Shown one piece after another: positions 7,797-18,491 of a stretch of DNA of 64,000 nucleotides. The notes under the pieces were generated by a model. It was not told the DNA's origin, made no database searches, and worked only from the letters and a program-made list of their open reading frames with translations. The number at the start of each line of letters is the position of its first letter. Position 1 is the stretch's first letter. The DNA comes from Myxococcales bacterium (GTDB lineage Bacteria > Myxococcota_A > Polyangia > Palsa-1104): NCBI GenBank assembly GCA_003170275.1, contig PNAM01000055.1, positions 105,909 to 169,908 of the forward strand, given 5' to 3'. A program made the translations under genes and the position numbers.

Positions 7797-9077
7797 TTAC
7801 GCCGGTGGGACGATGAACGCGGCGATGTCTTTCACCACCTCTTCGCTGACGTGCACGCCTGGCCGGCCGTACTCGTCGGGGTTGGGCGCGCCGGTGCCGG
7901 CTTCGAACAGGTGGTTGAGCGCGGGGTACAGCTTCAGCTTGGCGCGCGGGCGCCCCTTGAGCGCGCCGGCCCAGCCGTCGTAGTCGGCGCGGCGCACCTG
8001 GTAGTCGCGCTCGCCTTGCAGCACCAGCACCGGAATGGTCAGCTTGGCCGCCACCCCGGTCGGGGAATAGCGGCGCAGGTCGAGGAAGTACGAGCCGGGC
8101 AGCTTGGCGCCCAGCAGATCCACCGTCATCCCGTCGGTGAGCTTGGGATCGCGGATGGCCTTCGCCGAGGCCTCGGCGGCCGCCCACTTGCTCGGATCCT
8201 TGGGAAACAGGAACTTCATCTGCTCGAGCACCAGCTCCTCGAGCGGGCGCGTCGAGCCGGCCAGCATCACGATCCCCGCCACCTGTGGGTTGCCGTCGGC
8301 GATGCGCGGCGCCAGGAAGCCGCCCAGGCTGTGCCCGACCACCCAGATGCGCTTGGGATCGATCTTCGGCTGCTTGGCGAGCAGCGCCACCGCGGCGCGC
8401 GCGTCGTCGAGCGCCTCCTCCTTGACGGTGAACCGTTTCTCGACGGTGAACGCGCCCGGCTCGCGCTGCGTGCGCTTGGGGTAGCGCAGCGTGGCGATGC
8501 CGTGCGCGGCCAGGCCGAGCGCGAGATCGCGGAACGGCTTGTTGGGGCCGATGGTCTCGTCCTCGTCGTGCGAGCCCGAGCCGTGCACCAGCACCACCGC
8601 CGGAAATGGCCCAGCGCCGGGCGGCAGGGTCAGCTTGCCGCCGAACGTGCCGAGCGGCAGCTCCTCGAATGTGCCGCGCCCGTACGACGGCGGCTCCCAC
8701 TTGCCCTCGCCCGCCGCCGACGGCAGGAAGAACAGCCCGGCCACCTTGTCGGTGGCGTCGAACGCGAGCTTCACGTCGAGCGCCGTCTTCTGGAATGCGC
8801 ACGTGACCAGCACCATGTGCAGCTCGCCCTGCACGCTCACGGCGGCCCGCTTCACCGCCTGAAACGGCCCCGCCTGCGACAGCACCTGGTCCCACACCGC
8901 GCCCAGCTTCTCGACCGGCAGCCCGGCCTTCATCCTCGCGTCGAACCGCGCCGCCACCTTGTCGAACGCGCGCGTCGCGAGCTCGTTCGTGACCTGCCGG
9001 CCGAGCGCTTCCCAGTCGCCAGCCGCATGCGCACCCGCGCCCATCAACACGATCGTCATGACCACCACAGTCTTCAT
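7797..9077 (-). CDS. Alpha/beta hydrolase with N-terminal DUF3887-like domain
   Basis: 426 residues. Signal peptide about 1-19 (ends AHAAG). Residues 20-120 resemble DUF3887, a small domain often fused to hydrolases. The alpha/beta hydrolase domain (about 155-426) has the oxyanion segment VHGSGSHD, the nucleophile elbow GHSLG with Ser250, an acidic residue in GERDYQV and the histidine in LNHLF. Predicted periplasmic or secreted esterase or dienelactone-hydrolase-like enzyme, substrate unknown. An AGGGAG stretch precedes the ATG. It is divergent from the receiver gene at 9188. Confidence 0.85.
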   Translation of the reverse strand: MKTVVVMTIVLMGAGAHAAGDWEALGRQVTNELATRAFDKVAARFDARMKAGLPVEKLGAVWDQVLSQAGPFQAVKRAAVSVQGELHMVLVTCAFQKTALDVKLAFDATDKVAGLFFLPSAAGEGKWEPPSYGRGTFEELPLGTFGGKLTLPPGAGPFPAVVLVHGSGSHDEDETIGPNKPFRDLALGLAAHGIATLRYPKRTQREPGAFTVEKRFTVKEEALDDARAAVALLAKQPKIDPKRIWVVGHSLGGFLAPRIADGNPQVAGIVMLAGSTRPLEELVLEQMKFLFPKDPSKWAAAEASAKAIRDPKLTDGMTVDLLGAKLPGSYFLDLRRYSPTGVAAKLTIPVLVLQGERDYQVRRADYDGWAGALKGRPRAKLKLYPALNHLFEAGTGAPNPDEYGRPGVHVSEEVVKDIAAFIVPPA

Positions 9078-9187
9078 CGCTCCCTTCTAACATCCGGATA
9101 TCGCAAATGTCCGCCAACTACCTCGCAACGCTCCGATTTCCAGCAATGGGGCTTGCATTACACGCGCGAGGCGTCTAGTTAGTCGGT

Positions 9188-9574
9188 GTGCCGTCCGTGT
9201 TGGTCGTCGAGGATGACAGCGATATCCTCAGCTCGCTCGTGGAGGTGATCCGCGAGGAGGGCTTCGAGGTGTTCTCCGCGGCCAACGGGTTTCAGGCGCT
9301 CGCGCAGCTCGAGCAGCGGGCGCCGGATCTGATCTTCCTCGATCTGATGATGCCGGTCATGGACGGCTGGAAGTTCCTCGAGTCCATGCACCAGCGTTTC
9401 CCCGGGCTGCAGGTGCCGGTGGTGCTGCTCTCCGCCGTGCACGATCTGCCCGAAGAAGCGTCCCGCCTGGGGATCGCGCGCTTTCTGCGCAAGCCCTTCG
9501 ATCTCGAGGACGTAGCGCGCATCGCGCACGAGTACGGCGACCGAAAACCTGAAAACCGCCCGTCCTCCTGCTAA
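9188..9574 (+). CDS. Single-domain response regulator (receiver)
   Basis: 128 residues from a GTG start. It is a complete receiver domain: acidic pair VEDD, phosphoacceptor Asp in FLDLMMP, and the conserved Lys in RKPFD. No output domain. It lies 9 bp upstream of the membrane protein gene, so they may be co-transcribed. The cognate kinase is not identifiable; the kinase at 11828 is in the same gene run. Confidence 0.9.
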   Translation: MPSVLVVEDDSDILSSLVEVIREEGFEVFSAANGFQALAQLEQRAPDLIFLDLMMPVMDGWKFLESMHQRFPGLQVPVVLLSAVHDLPEEASRLGIARFLRKPFDLEDVARIAHEYGDRKPENRPSSC

Positions 9575-9583
9575 GATAACGAC

Positions 9584-10528
9584 ATGTCCACTGCGGGGCG
9601 CCGGCCCCTGTTGGCGCTCGCACAGCGGCTCGCGCCCTACGCAATCGCCCTGCTCGCCATCGGTTGGGTCCTTCGCTCCACCGATAGGGTCGCGCTGCTG
9701 AAGGCGCTCGAGCACGCGCCGATCCTCCCGTTCGTGCTGGTCTCGGCGGTGATGTTGGTCTGCAACTGCGCGGCCGACACGTTCGCCATGCGCAGCGTGT
9801 TCGGCTGGTTCGACTGCCACGTGCCCTACTGGGACCTGTTCTTCGTGCGCGCGTCGACGTATCTGCTGGCGGTGGTGAACTACCACGTCGGCCAGGCGGC
9901 GATCGTCGGGTACCTCTACAAGGTGCGCAAGGTGCCGTTCTTGCGCGCCACCGGTTGGATCCTGTTCATCATCGGCATCAACGTCGGCACGCTGTTCCTT
10001 TTGGCGTCGGCCGGCGCTGCGCGCGCGCCGAGCGATCTGAAGCTCTTGCGCATGGTGCCGCTGGCCTGCGGGATCGGGGTGGTGACCTATGCCGGGCTCC
10101 TGACGCTCAAGCCGGCGCCGCTGGCGCGCATCGGGCTGTTCGCGCCGCTGTTCGAGATGGGCATCCCGGGCCACATCAAGGGCGTGCTGGTGCGCTTGCC
10201 GCACGTCGCGGTGCTGCTCACCTGGCACTTCGTGTCGCTGCGCATGTTCAAGGTCGCGGTGCCCTGGCAGGCGGCGCTGCTCTACCTGCCGGCCTACTTC
10301 GCGGTCTCGTCGCTGCCGATCAACGTCAACGGGCTGGGCGTGGCGCAGCTGGTCGCGGTGGCATTCTTCGCGCGCTTCGCCGAGGTGCCGGCGGGCGTCA
10401 CCGACGTGGCGGGCGCGCAGCGGGCGGCGGTGCTGGCGTACAGCTTCGCCACCTCGGGCGTGTCGATCCTCCTACAAGTCGTGCTCGGCTTCGCCTCGCT
10501 GAGGCGGGCGGCAAGGGTGGCAACCTGA
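9584..10528 (+). CDS. Flippase-like (lysylphosphatidylglycerol synthase TM domain, YbhN type) membrane protein
   Basis: 314 residues with about eight hydrophobic segments. The segment SLPINVNGLGVAQ near residue 245 matches the conserved Pro/Gly signature of the UPF0104 / LPG-synthase TM family, whose members are implicated in lipid or polyprenyl-linked substrate movement. No synthetase domain is attached. The stop overlaps the next ATG by one base (TGATG). Confidence 0.75.
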   Translation: MSTAGRRPLLALAQRLAPYAIALLAIGWVLRSTDRVALLKALEHAPILPFVLVSAVMLVCNCAADTFAMRSVFGWFDCHVPYWDLFFVRASTYLLAVVNYHVGQAAIVGYLYKVRKVPFLRATGWILFIIGINVGTLFLLASAGAARAPSDLKLLRMVPLACGIGVVTYAGLLTLKPAPLARIGLFAPLFEMGIPGHIKGVLVRLPHVAVLLTWHFVSLRMFKVAVPWQAALLYLPAYFAVSSLPINVNGLGVAQLVAVAFFARFAEVPAGVTDVAGAQRAAVLAYSFATSGVSILLQVVLGFASLRRAARVAT

Positions 10529-10953
10529 TGGGTCAACAGGTCGAATACGGGCAGCCCCGGCGCTTCAACTCGGTCACCGTCACGCTGATCCTGCTGGCGC
10601 TCGGTGCCGGCTACTGGATGTGGCGGTTCTTCCCGGTCTACTTCGACGGCTGGACCGTCGATCACATCCTCAAGGAGTCGGCGTCCGAGGTGTACCGGGC
10701 CAACCGGCTCAGCGAGCCCGAGCGCACCGAGACGCTCACCGCCATCGTCCAGAAGTCGAAGAAGAAGATCCGCGAGCAGACGGCGGTGATCGATCCCGAG
10801 CTGGTGGTGAACCTCGAGGTGCTCGAGAACGACGCCGCCATGAGCGCCGAGTACAGCATGGTGGTGACGCACCCGGTGACCTCCAAGACCACCACCCTGC
10901 ACTTCTTCCGAAAAGAGCACGCGGACATCAAGCGGGTCGACTGGGACAAGTGA
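10528..10953 (+). CDS. Small single-pass membrane protein, unknown function
   Basis: 141 residues with one transmembrane helix at about 18-36 and a hydrophilic C-terminal domain rich in Glu, Lys and Thr. Not recognised. Translationally coupled on both sides: TGATG with the flippase-like gene and GTGA with the binding-protein gene. Confidence 0.7.
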   Translation: MGQQVEYGQPRRFNSVTVTLILLALGAGYWMWRFFPVYFDGWTVDHILKESASEVYRANRLSEPERTETLTAIVQKSKKKIREQTAVIDPELVVNLEVLENDAAMSAEYSMVVTHPVTSKTTTLHFFRKEHADIKRVDWDK

Positions 10954-11831
10954 CACGGCTTGCGCGTGCGGCCGCGATGGTGCTCCTGGCCGCGGGCGGT
11001 GCGCCGGCGCGGGCCGAGGAGCGTCAGCCGACCGAGGTGGTGGTGCTCAAGCGTGCGGGCGTGACGGCGTATGAAGAAGTGACCGAGGAGTTCGGCGAGC
11101 GCTGCCGGGTGCGCGCGCGCGTGGTCTCGTTCGGCGACGAGGGCGCATCGCCCGCGCGGCTGCGGCTGGGGCGCGGCGAGCTGCTGGTCACCATCGGGCA
11201 GGAGGCGCTCGACGCGGTGCAGGGCGTGAACGTGCGCGTGATCCCGACGCTGGCGTTCCACACGCCGCCGGGAATTCTCGGACCGCCGGCGACGCCGCCG
11301 CCCGAGCTGCTGTTCAAGGTGCTGGCCACCGCGCGCGCGAGCATCAAGAAGGTGGGCGCGGTGTACGGCGTGCGCTCGGAGCCGATGGTCGAGGTGGCGC
11401 GCAAGCAGGCCGAGCGGCTCGGGCTGCGCCTGATGGCGCGGCGGGTGGGCGGCGGGCCCGAAGCGGTGCGCGTGCTGCAAGAGCTGTCGAGCCAGGTGGA
11501 CGCGATCTGGCTGCCCGGTGACACCGACGTGATCACCACGCAGGTGTTTCAGTACGCGCTGCGGTTGCAGCTCGAGCGCGGGCTGCCGGTGGCGGCCGCC
11601 ACGCGCCAGCAGGTTCACTCGGGCGCGCTGATGGCGGTCGACTTCGCGCCGCGTTCGGCCGGCCGCGCCGCCGCCAACATCGCCAACCACTTCCTCGAGG
11701 GCAAGCCGATCGGCGACCGCGAGGACATCGAGCTGTACGGCGGCGCTCGCATCACCATCAACGCGCAGGGCGCGCGGCGGCTTGGCATCGACGTCCACGC
11801 GCTCGAAAAAATGGGAGCGAAGGTCGAATGA
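10950..11831 (+). CDS. ABC-type substrate-binding protein (PF04392-like), no transporter nearby
   Basis: 293 residues from a GTG inside the upstream stop (GTGA). The signal peptide ends near APARAEE. The body resembles the ABC_sub_bind family (TrpX/CXXC-less type): VTIGQEALDAV, a segment around KVGAVYGV, and IWLPGDTDVIT. No permease or ATPase is encoded here. Instead the gene overlaps a sensor kinase (ATGA at 11828-11831), so it probably presents a ligand to that kinase rather than feeding a transporter. Confidence 0.78.
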   Translation: MTRLARAAAMVLLAAGGAPARAEERQPTEVVVLKRAGVTAYEEVTEEFGERCRVRARVVSFGDEGASPARLRLGRGELLVTIGQEALDAVQGVNVRVIPTLAFHTPPGILGPPATPPPELLFKVLATARASIKKVGAVYGVRSEPMVEVARKQAERLGLRLMARRVGGGPEAVRVLQELSSQVDAIWLPGDTDVITTQVFQYALRLQLERGLPVAAATRQQVHSGALMAVDFAPRSAGRAAANIANHFLEGKPIGDREDIELYGGARITINAQGARRLGIDVHALEKMGAKVE

Positions 11832-14005
11832 GCCCGGGGCTCACGCCGCCGGCCGGGTATCTCGTCGACCGCAAGCCCAAGCGGCGCTTTCGCACGCGCG
11901 TGTTCTTCTACATCCTGACGCTCTCCCTGGCCACCTCGGCGATCTCGGGCGCGGTCTACTACAGCCGGCAGGTCAAGTTCATCGAGAAGGATCGCGCGCG
12001 CCGCGCCCACACGCTGCTCACCAGCCTGGCGACGCAGGCGGAGCTGGGCGCCTACGCCGGCGACGCGGCGCTGGTCGATCTGCCGGCGCGCCGCACCTTC
12101 CGCGAAGAGGACGTGGTGCTGGTCGGCATCTACGACACCGCGGGCAAGGAGATCTTGCGCTTTTCGGCGCCGGCGCTCGGCTCGCCGCCCGGGCCGCCGA
12201 TGAACGCGCTCGGCCCGATGATGCACGATCCGGAGGCGCCGCCGATGCGCTTCGCGGCCGAATCGTACGACGATCTGTGGGCGCCTATCGTCACCAGCGC
12301 GCGGCCTGCCGCCGTCGCTGCCTCCTCGGAGCCGGGCGGCGCGCCCCCGCGGCGCGAGGTGGTCGGGCTGGCGCGCGTCGGCCTATCGCTCACGCCGGCG
12401 CGCGAGCAGCTCGCCGAGGTGCTGGCGACCGGCGTGTACCTGGCCGCCGGCCTGCTGTTCCTCGGCGCGCTGGCCGCGCTCTTGATCGCCGGGCGCATCT
12501 CCGATCCGATCCTCGCTCTGGCGCGCGGCGCCGACGAGATCCGCGCGGGCAACCTGGACGTCGAGATCAAGGTGGGATCCAAGGACGAGCTCGGTCTGCT
12601 CGCCGAGTCGTTCAACCGCATGGCCGCGCAGCTGCGCGAGACCATGTCCAAGCTCGAGGCGCTCAACAAGAACCTCGAGTCCGAAGTCACGCGGCGCACC
12701 GACGAGATCCGCCGCTCCGCCGAGTTCACCGAGGTGCTCAACGCGCCGATCGATCTGCCGCAAGGCCCGGCCCAGGCCGACGCGCGATCGGGCGACGCGC
12801 ACCCCGAGCTGACCCGGCTCCTCGACGGCGCGCTGGCGTCGCTGCAGGCGGGCACCTCGGTCCACGCGGCGGCGATCTTGTTGACGTTCGAGGAGGCGCT
12901 CGAGTTCGAGCTGCAGGTGGCGGCCTCGCGCGGCGCCGACGTGCGCGCGTTCGGCGTCATGCCGTCCCGCGAGGAGTGCGCGGCCGGCAAGCCGGTGGTC
13001 GAGCCAACGCGCGCGATGGTGCCGATCTTGTTCCGCGGCCAGCCGGAGGGCGCCATCGTGCTCGTCGACGAGCAGCTCTCGCCGCACGCGGTCGAGTTCG
13101 CCGCGCGCGCCGCCGGCCAGCTGGCGATCGCCATCTCGAACGCGCGCGCCTACGGGGCGCTGCAGCACCTGGCGCGCGAGCTCACGGAGCGCAACTCCGC
13201 GCTGGAGAAGCAGCGCGATCAGCTCTCGGAGATGAACCGCCTCAAGTCCGAGTTCCTCGCCAACGTCTCGCACGAGCTGCGCACGCCGCTCAACGCGATC
13301 CTCGGCTACGCCGAGATCATCACCGAGGGCATCTACGGCCCGGTCACCGGCGAGCAGCGCGAGGGCCTCGCCGGCATCGAAGAGTCCGGCCGCAACCTGC
13401 TCACGCTGATCAACCAGATCCTCGATCTGTCGAAGGTGGAGTCGGGCAAGATCGAGGTGTACGTGACCGACGTGCCGGTGCACGACATCGTGCAAGCGGT
13501 GGTCTCCGAGGCGCAGCCGCTCTCCAAGGCACGCCCATATAAGGTGGAGGCGCGCTGCCCGAGCCGCATCGTGATCAAGACCGACGCCGCCAAGATGAAG
13601 CAGATCCTGACCAACCTGGTCTCGAACGCGGTCAAGTTCACCGAGCAGGGGTCGGTGATCGTCACCCTGCAGTCGACCGAGAGCGGCGGCGCGGCGATCA
13701 GCGTGCGCGACACCGGCATCGGCATCAAGCGCGACGACCAGCAGCTGATCTTCGAGGAATTTCGCCAGGTCGACGGTTCCTCGACGCGCAAGTACCAGGG
13801 CACCGGCCTGGGCCTGGCGATCGCGCGGCGCTTCGCGACCCTGTTGTCGGGCACGCTCACCGTCGACAGCGTGCCCGGCCACGGCTCGACCTTCACGCTC
13901 ACGCTGCCGCCCGAGCCGCGCCTCGGCGGACGGCCGCCAACACCACCTCCCCCGCCAGCCCGAATCACTGGCAAGATGGATCCGGTACGGAGACCGACCA
14001 AATGA
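11828..14005 (+). CDS. Membrane sensor histidine kinase (CHASE8-like, HAMP, GAF-like, HisKA, HATPase)
   Basis: 725 residues. Transmembrane helices at about 22-44 and 198-220 flank a periplasmic domain of CHASE8 type (TLLTSLATQAELGAYAGD region). HAMP follows at about 220-275, a coiled coil, then a GAF-like domain (about 310-445). The HisKA box is VSHELRTPLN with phospho-His482, and the HATPase has an N-box, DTGIGI and GTGLGL. The kinase is intact. Preceded by a periplasmic binding protein and followed with overlap by a receiver (ATGA), it forms a three-gene sensory unit. Confidence 0.92.
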   Translation: MSPGLTPPAGYLVDRKPKRRFRTRVFFYILTLSLATSAISGAVYYSRQVKFIEKDRARRAHTLLTSLATQAELGAYAGDAALVDLPARRTFREEDVVLVGIYDTAGKEILRFSAPALGSPPGPPMNALGPMMHDPEAPPMRFAAESYDDLWAPIVTSARPAAVAASSEPGGAPPRREVVGLARVGLSLTPAREQLAEVLATGVYLAAGLLFLGALAALLIAGRISDPILALARGADEIRAGNLDVEIKVGSKDELGLLAESFNRMAAQLRETMSKLEALNKNLESEVTRRTDEIRRSAEFTEVLNAPIDLPQGPAQADARSGDAHPELTRLLDGALASLQAGTSVHAAAILLTFEEALEFELQVAASRGADVRAFGVMPSREECAAGKPVVEPTRAMVPILFRGQPEGAIVLVDEQLSPHAVEFAARAAGQLAIAISNARAYGALQHLARELTERNSALEKQRDQLSEMNRLKSEFLANVSHELRTPLNAILGYAEIITEGIYGPVTGEQREGLAGIEESGRNLLTLINQILDLSKVESGKIEVYVTDVPVHDIVQAVVSEAQPLSKARPYKVEARCPSRIVIKTDAAKMKQILTNLVSNAVKFTEQGSVIVTLQSTESGGAAISVRDTGIGIKRDDQQLIFEEFRQVDGSSTRKYQGTGLGLAIARRFATLLSGTLTVDSVPGHGSTFTLTLPPEPRLGGRPPTPPPPPARITGKMDPVRRPTK

Positions 14006-14379
14006 CCGCCGCTCAAAAGACCGTCATGCTCGTGGAAGACAACCCGCACAACCGCAAGATCTTCTCGGGCATGCTCGCGCACGCGGGCTTTCGCGTGATC
14101 GAGGCCGAGGACGGCTATCAGGCGCTCGAGAAGGTGAAGACCGAGAAGCCCGACCTGATCTTGATGGACCTGTCGATCCCCGGGGTCGACGGGTGGGAAG
14201 TCACCCGTCGTTTGAAATCGCTCGAGCACTCCAAGTCGATCCCGATCATCGCGCTGACTGCGCACGCGATGCGCGGCGACGAGGAGCGCGCCATCCAGGC
14301 CGGCTGCGACGGCTACCTGGCCAAGCCGATCTCGCCCAAAAAGGTCGTCGAAGAGGTAAAGCGCTACCTGAAGATGTAG
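14002..14379 (+). CDS. Response regulator receiver (DivK-like)
   Basis: 125 residues: MLVEDNPHNRK start, phosphoacceptor in LMDLSIPG, Thr in ALTAH and Lys in AKPIS. No output domain. The domain resembles DivK/CheY-like single receivers. Overlaps the kinase stop by four bases, making it the probable phosphate acceptor of that kinase. Confidence 0.92.
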   Translation: MTAAQKTVMLVEDNPHNRKIFSGMLAHAGFRVIEAEDGYQALEKVKTEKPDLILMDLSIPGVDGWEVTRRLKSLEHSKSIPIIALTAHAMRGDEERAIQAGCDGYLAKPISPKKVVEEVKRYLKM

Positions 14380-14409
14380 GTAGGGTCTGGCAAGCCCGGT
14401 CGTTTTGGC

Positions 14410-14438
14410 TTGTCCTCCGATCGCGCGGTAGTTAAAAT
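14410..14438 (+). promoter_or_regulatory. Sigma70-type promoter for the FHA-GAF-cyclase gene
   Basis: TTGTCC at 14410-14415, a 17-bp spacer and TAAAAT at 14433-14438. The predicted start of transcription is about 33 bases before the ATG at 14478. The -35 box is identical to that of the promoter at 37725. Confidence 0.6.
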
Positions 14439-14477
14439 GGACTGCCGTCTCAGGAGTAGACTGGTCCGACCGAGCGC

Positions 14478-16091
<1,614 letters not shown>

Positions 16092-16108
16092 TTTCGCTCC
16101 CGCCGTTG

Positions 16109-16114
16109 TAGAAT
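16109..16114 (+). promoter_or_regulatory. Candidate -10 element directly before the 16122 gene
   Basis: TAGAAT ends 7 bp before the ATG at 16122, which would place the transcript start at or next to the start codon. No good -35 box is visible. Confidence 0.3.
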
Positions 16115-16121
16115 CCCCACG

Positions 16122-16787
16122 ATGACCCGCGCGCTCCTGCTGTTGCTGACGGTGCTGCCGGCGGCGGTGCACGCGCAACAGACGCAACAGACGCCCGAGG
16201 CGCCCGAGGCCGCAGAGACCGTCGAGCGTGCGCACGGGCGCACCTGGCCGGTGACGCTCGATCCGCACGTGCTGATCGGCGTCGAGCCGCACGGCGCGCG
16301 CGGGGCGCCGATCGCGTTCGGCGTGGGCGGCGATCTGTTGTGGCGCGGGCGACTGGGCGCGTTCGTCGGCGTGCTGTCGAGCTCGGGCACCGCGCTCCTG
16401 CCGGCGCAGCGCAACGGCGTGCCGCTGCGCTCGCTGTCGGATCGCATCTCGGTGCCGATCGCGTTGGAGTGGCGCCCGTTCGCCACGCTCGGGCGCCGCG
16501 CACATCCGTGGGTGGAGCAGCTGCTCGCCGGGATCCAGGCGCAGGTCGGGCTGTCGGTCGAGCACCTGCGCACCAGCGACGATTCGCAGACCACCGCGGG
16601 CCTGCACCTGGCGGCCGGGCTAGAGGTGCCGGTGATCGGCGGGCCGACCGCGGGCGGGCTGACGCTCAAGCTGTGGGGGCGCCTGCTCATCACCGAGGAC
16701 GTGGCGCTCGACGTCACCCAGGCGCAGACGGTGTTCGAGCCGGGCGTGAGCGGACAGATCTTCGGCGGGCTGTGCTACTACCCGTGA
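16122..16787 (+). CDS. Putative outer-membrane protein, unknown function
   Basis: 221 residues. A signal peptide (about 1-19, ending HAQQ) is followed by a Gln/Pro/Glu-rich linker and then alternating polar/hydrophobic stretches ending in an aromatic-rich tail (CYYP), consistent with a small beta barrel. No family recognised. The stop overlaps the GTG of the hydantoinase B gene (GTGA), an unusual coupling. Confidence 0.62.
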   Translation: MTRALLLLLTVLPAAVHAQQTQQTPEAPEAAETVERAHGRTWPVTLDPHVLIGVEPHGARGAPIAFGVGGDLLWRGRLGAFVGVLSSSGTALLPAQRNGVPLRSLSDRISVPIALEWRPFATLGRRAHPWVEQLLAGIQAQVGLSVEHLRTSDDSQTTAGLHLAAGLEVPVIGGPTAGGLTLKLWGRLLITEDVALDVTQAQTVFEPGVSGQIFGGLCYYP

Positions 16788-18484
16788 GCGATCCCGAGAC
16801 CAGCGACGCGGCGGCGCTCGAGATCTGGAACCATCGCTTCGCGCAGATCGCCGAGGAGATGGGCATCGCGCTGCGCCGTTCGGCGTTTTCGCCCAACATC
16901 AAGGAGCGCCACGACTACTCGTGCGCGCTGTTCGATGCCGGCGGGCGACTGGTGGCGCAGGCGGCCGACATCCCGGTGCACCTGGGCTCGATGCCGCTGT
17001 CGGTGCGCGCGGTGATCGAGCGCGTGCCGCTGACCGACGGGGAGCTGGGCATCGTCAACGATCCGTACGCGGGAGGGACGCACCTTCCCGACGTGACGCT
17101 GGTGGCGCCGGTGCATGGCGCGTCGGGGCAGCGCATCGGTTGGGTGGCGTGCCGCGCGCATCACGCCGACGTGGGCGGGACGAGCCCCGGCTCGATGCCG
17201 GTGGGCGTGCGGCCGTTGACCGACGACGCGCTACCCGAGGCCGAGGACACCGCGCCGGCGATGGGCGCGCGCTACCGCGAGTTCGTCGCGCCGTCGACGC
17301 TGCGCTACCGGCCGGTGACCATCGACGAAGAGGGCGTGCGGATCGAGCCGTGCAAGCTCACCGACGAAGTCGCGCAGCGCTTCTGCGCGGCCGGGCGCGG
17401 CACCGACGAGCGACGAGGCGATCTGGCGGCGCAGCGCGCTGCGATCGAGGTCGGCCGTCGCCGGCTGCAAGCGCTCGCCGAGCGTACCGGCGAAGCCGAG
17501 CTCGAGGCGCGCGGGCAGGCGCTCATCGACTACGCGGCGCGGCTGATGCGCGCGCAGATCGCCGCCATCCCCGACGGCATCTACGCGTTCGCCGATTCGC
17601 TCGACGACGACGGCGCGGGGAAGAACGAGATCGGGCTGCGCGTCACGCTGCAGATCGCCGGCGAGCGCGCGCGCATCGACTTCTCCGACAGCGACGACCA
17701 GGTCGCCGGGCCGCTCAACGCGGTGTATGCGGTGACGCTGTCGGCGGTGGTGTACGCGTTCCGGCTGCTGTTGCCCGAGGACGCGCCGACCAACGAGGGC
17801 TTGTACGAGCCGCTCGAGGTGATCGCGCCCGCGGGCACGGTGCTCAACGCGCGACCGCCGTGCGCGGTGGCGGCGGGCAACGTGGAGACCTCGCAGCGGA
17901 TCGTCGACGTGGTGCTGGGCGCGCTGGCGCAGGCGCTCCCCGCGCGCATCCCGGCGGCGAGCGCGGGGACCATGACCAACCTGCTGCTCGGCGGGCCGGC
18001 GTGGGCGTACTACGAGACCATCGCCGGCGGCAGCGGCGCGTGGTCGTCGGGGGCGGGCGCGAGCGCAATCCAGACGCACATGACCAACACGCTCAACACG
18101 CCGGTCGAGGCGCTCGAGCACGCGGTGCCGGTGCGCGTGATCCGCTACCAGCGACGGCGCGGGTCGGGCGGAGGCGGGCTGCACCACGGCGGCGACGGCG
18201 TGATCCGCGAGCTCGAGCTGCTCGCGGACGCCGAGGTGACGCTGGTAGCCGACCGTCGCCGGCGGCCGCCGTACGGGCTGTCGGGCGGAGGGCCGGCGTC
18301 ACTCGGCGAGGATCTGCTCACCCGCGACGGCCGCACCGTGCGCCTTCCCGGCAAGGTGACGTTTCACGGGCGCGCCGGCGATCGATTGCGCATCGGCACG
18401 CCCGGCGGCGGCGGCTTCGGCGACCCGATCCGCGCCAAGTTCTGGGCCGCGGTGCTCTCTGGCAGCGCGCTCAAGCTCGACTGA
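16784..18484 (+). CDS. Hydantoinase B / oxoprolinase B-type protein
   Basis: 566 residues, full length for HyuB. The family start is clear: EIWNHRFAQIAEEMG, then FSPNIKERHDYSCALFD, NDPYAGGTHLPDV and a Gly-rich C-terminus (PGGGGFGDP). HyuB normally works with HyuA in ATP-dependent opening of hydantoins, 5-oxoproline or as acetone carboxylase relatives. No HyuA is encoded here. The GTG start overlaps the preceding stop. It converges with the kinase gene ending at 18492. Confidence 0.9.
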   Translation: MSDPETSDAAALEIWNHRFAQIAEEMGIALRRSAFSPNIKERHDYSCALFDAGGRLVAQAADIPVHLGSMPLSVRAVIERVPLTDGELGIVNDPYAGGTHLPDVTLVAPVHGASGQRIGWVACRAHHADVGGTSPGSMPVGVRPLTDDALPEAEDTAPAMGARYREFVAPSTLRYRPVTIDEEGVRIEPCKLTDEVAQRFCAAGRGTDERRGDLAAQRAAIEVGRRRLQALAERTGEAELEARGQALIDYAARLMRAQIAAIPDGIYAFADSLDDDGAGKNEIGLRVTLQIAGERARIDFSDSDDQVAGPLNAVYAVTLSAVVYAFRLLLPEDAPTNEGLYEPLEVIAPAGTVLNARPPCAVAAGNVETSQRIVDVVLGALAQALPARIPAASAGTMTNLLLGGPAWAYYETIAGGSGAWSSGAGASAIQTHMTNTLNTPVEALEHAVPVRVIRYQRRRGSGGGGLHHGGDGVIRELELLADAEVTLVADRRRRPPYGLSGGGPASLGEDLLTRDGRTVRLPGKVTFHGRAGDRLRIGTPGGGGFGDPIRAKFWAAVLSGSALKLD

Positions 18485-18491
18485 AAAAGAC

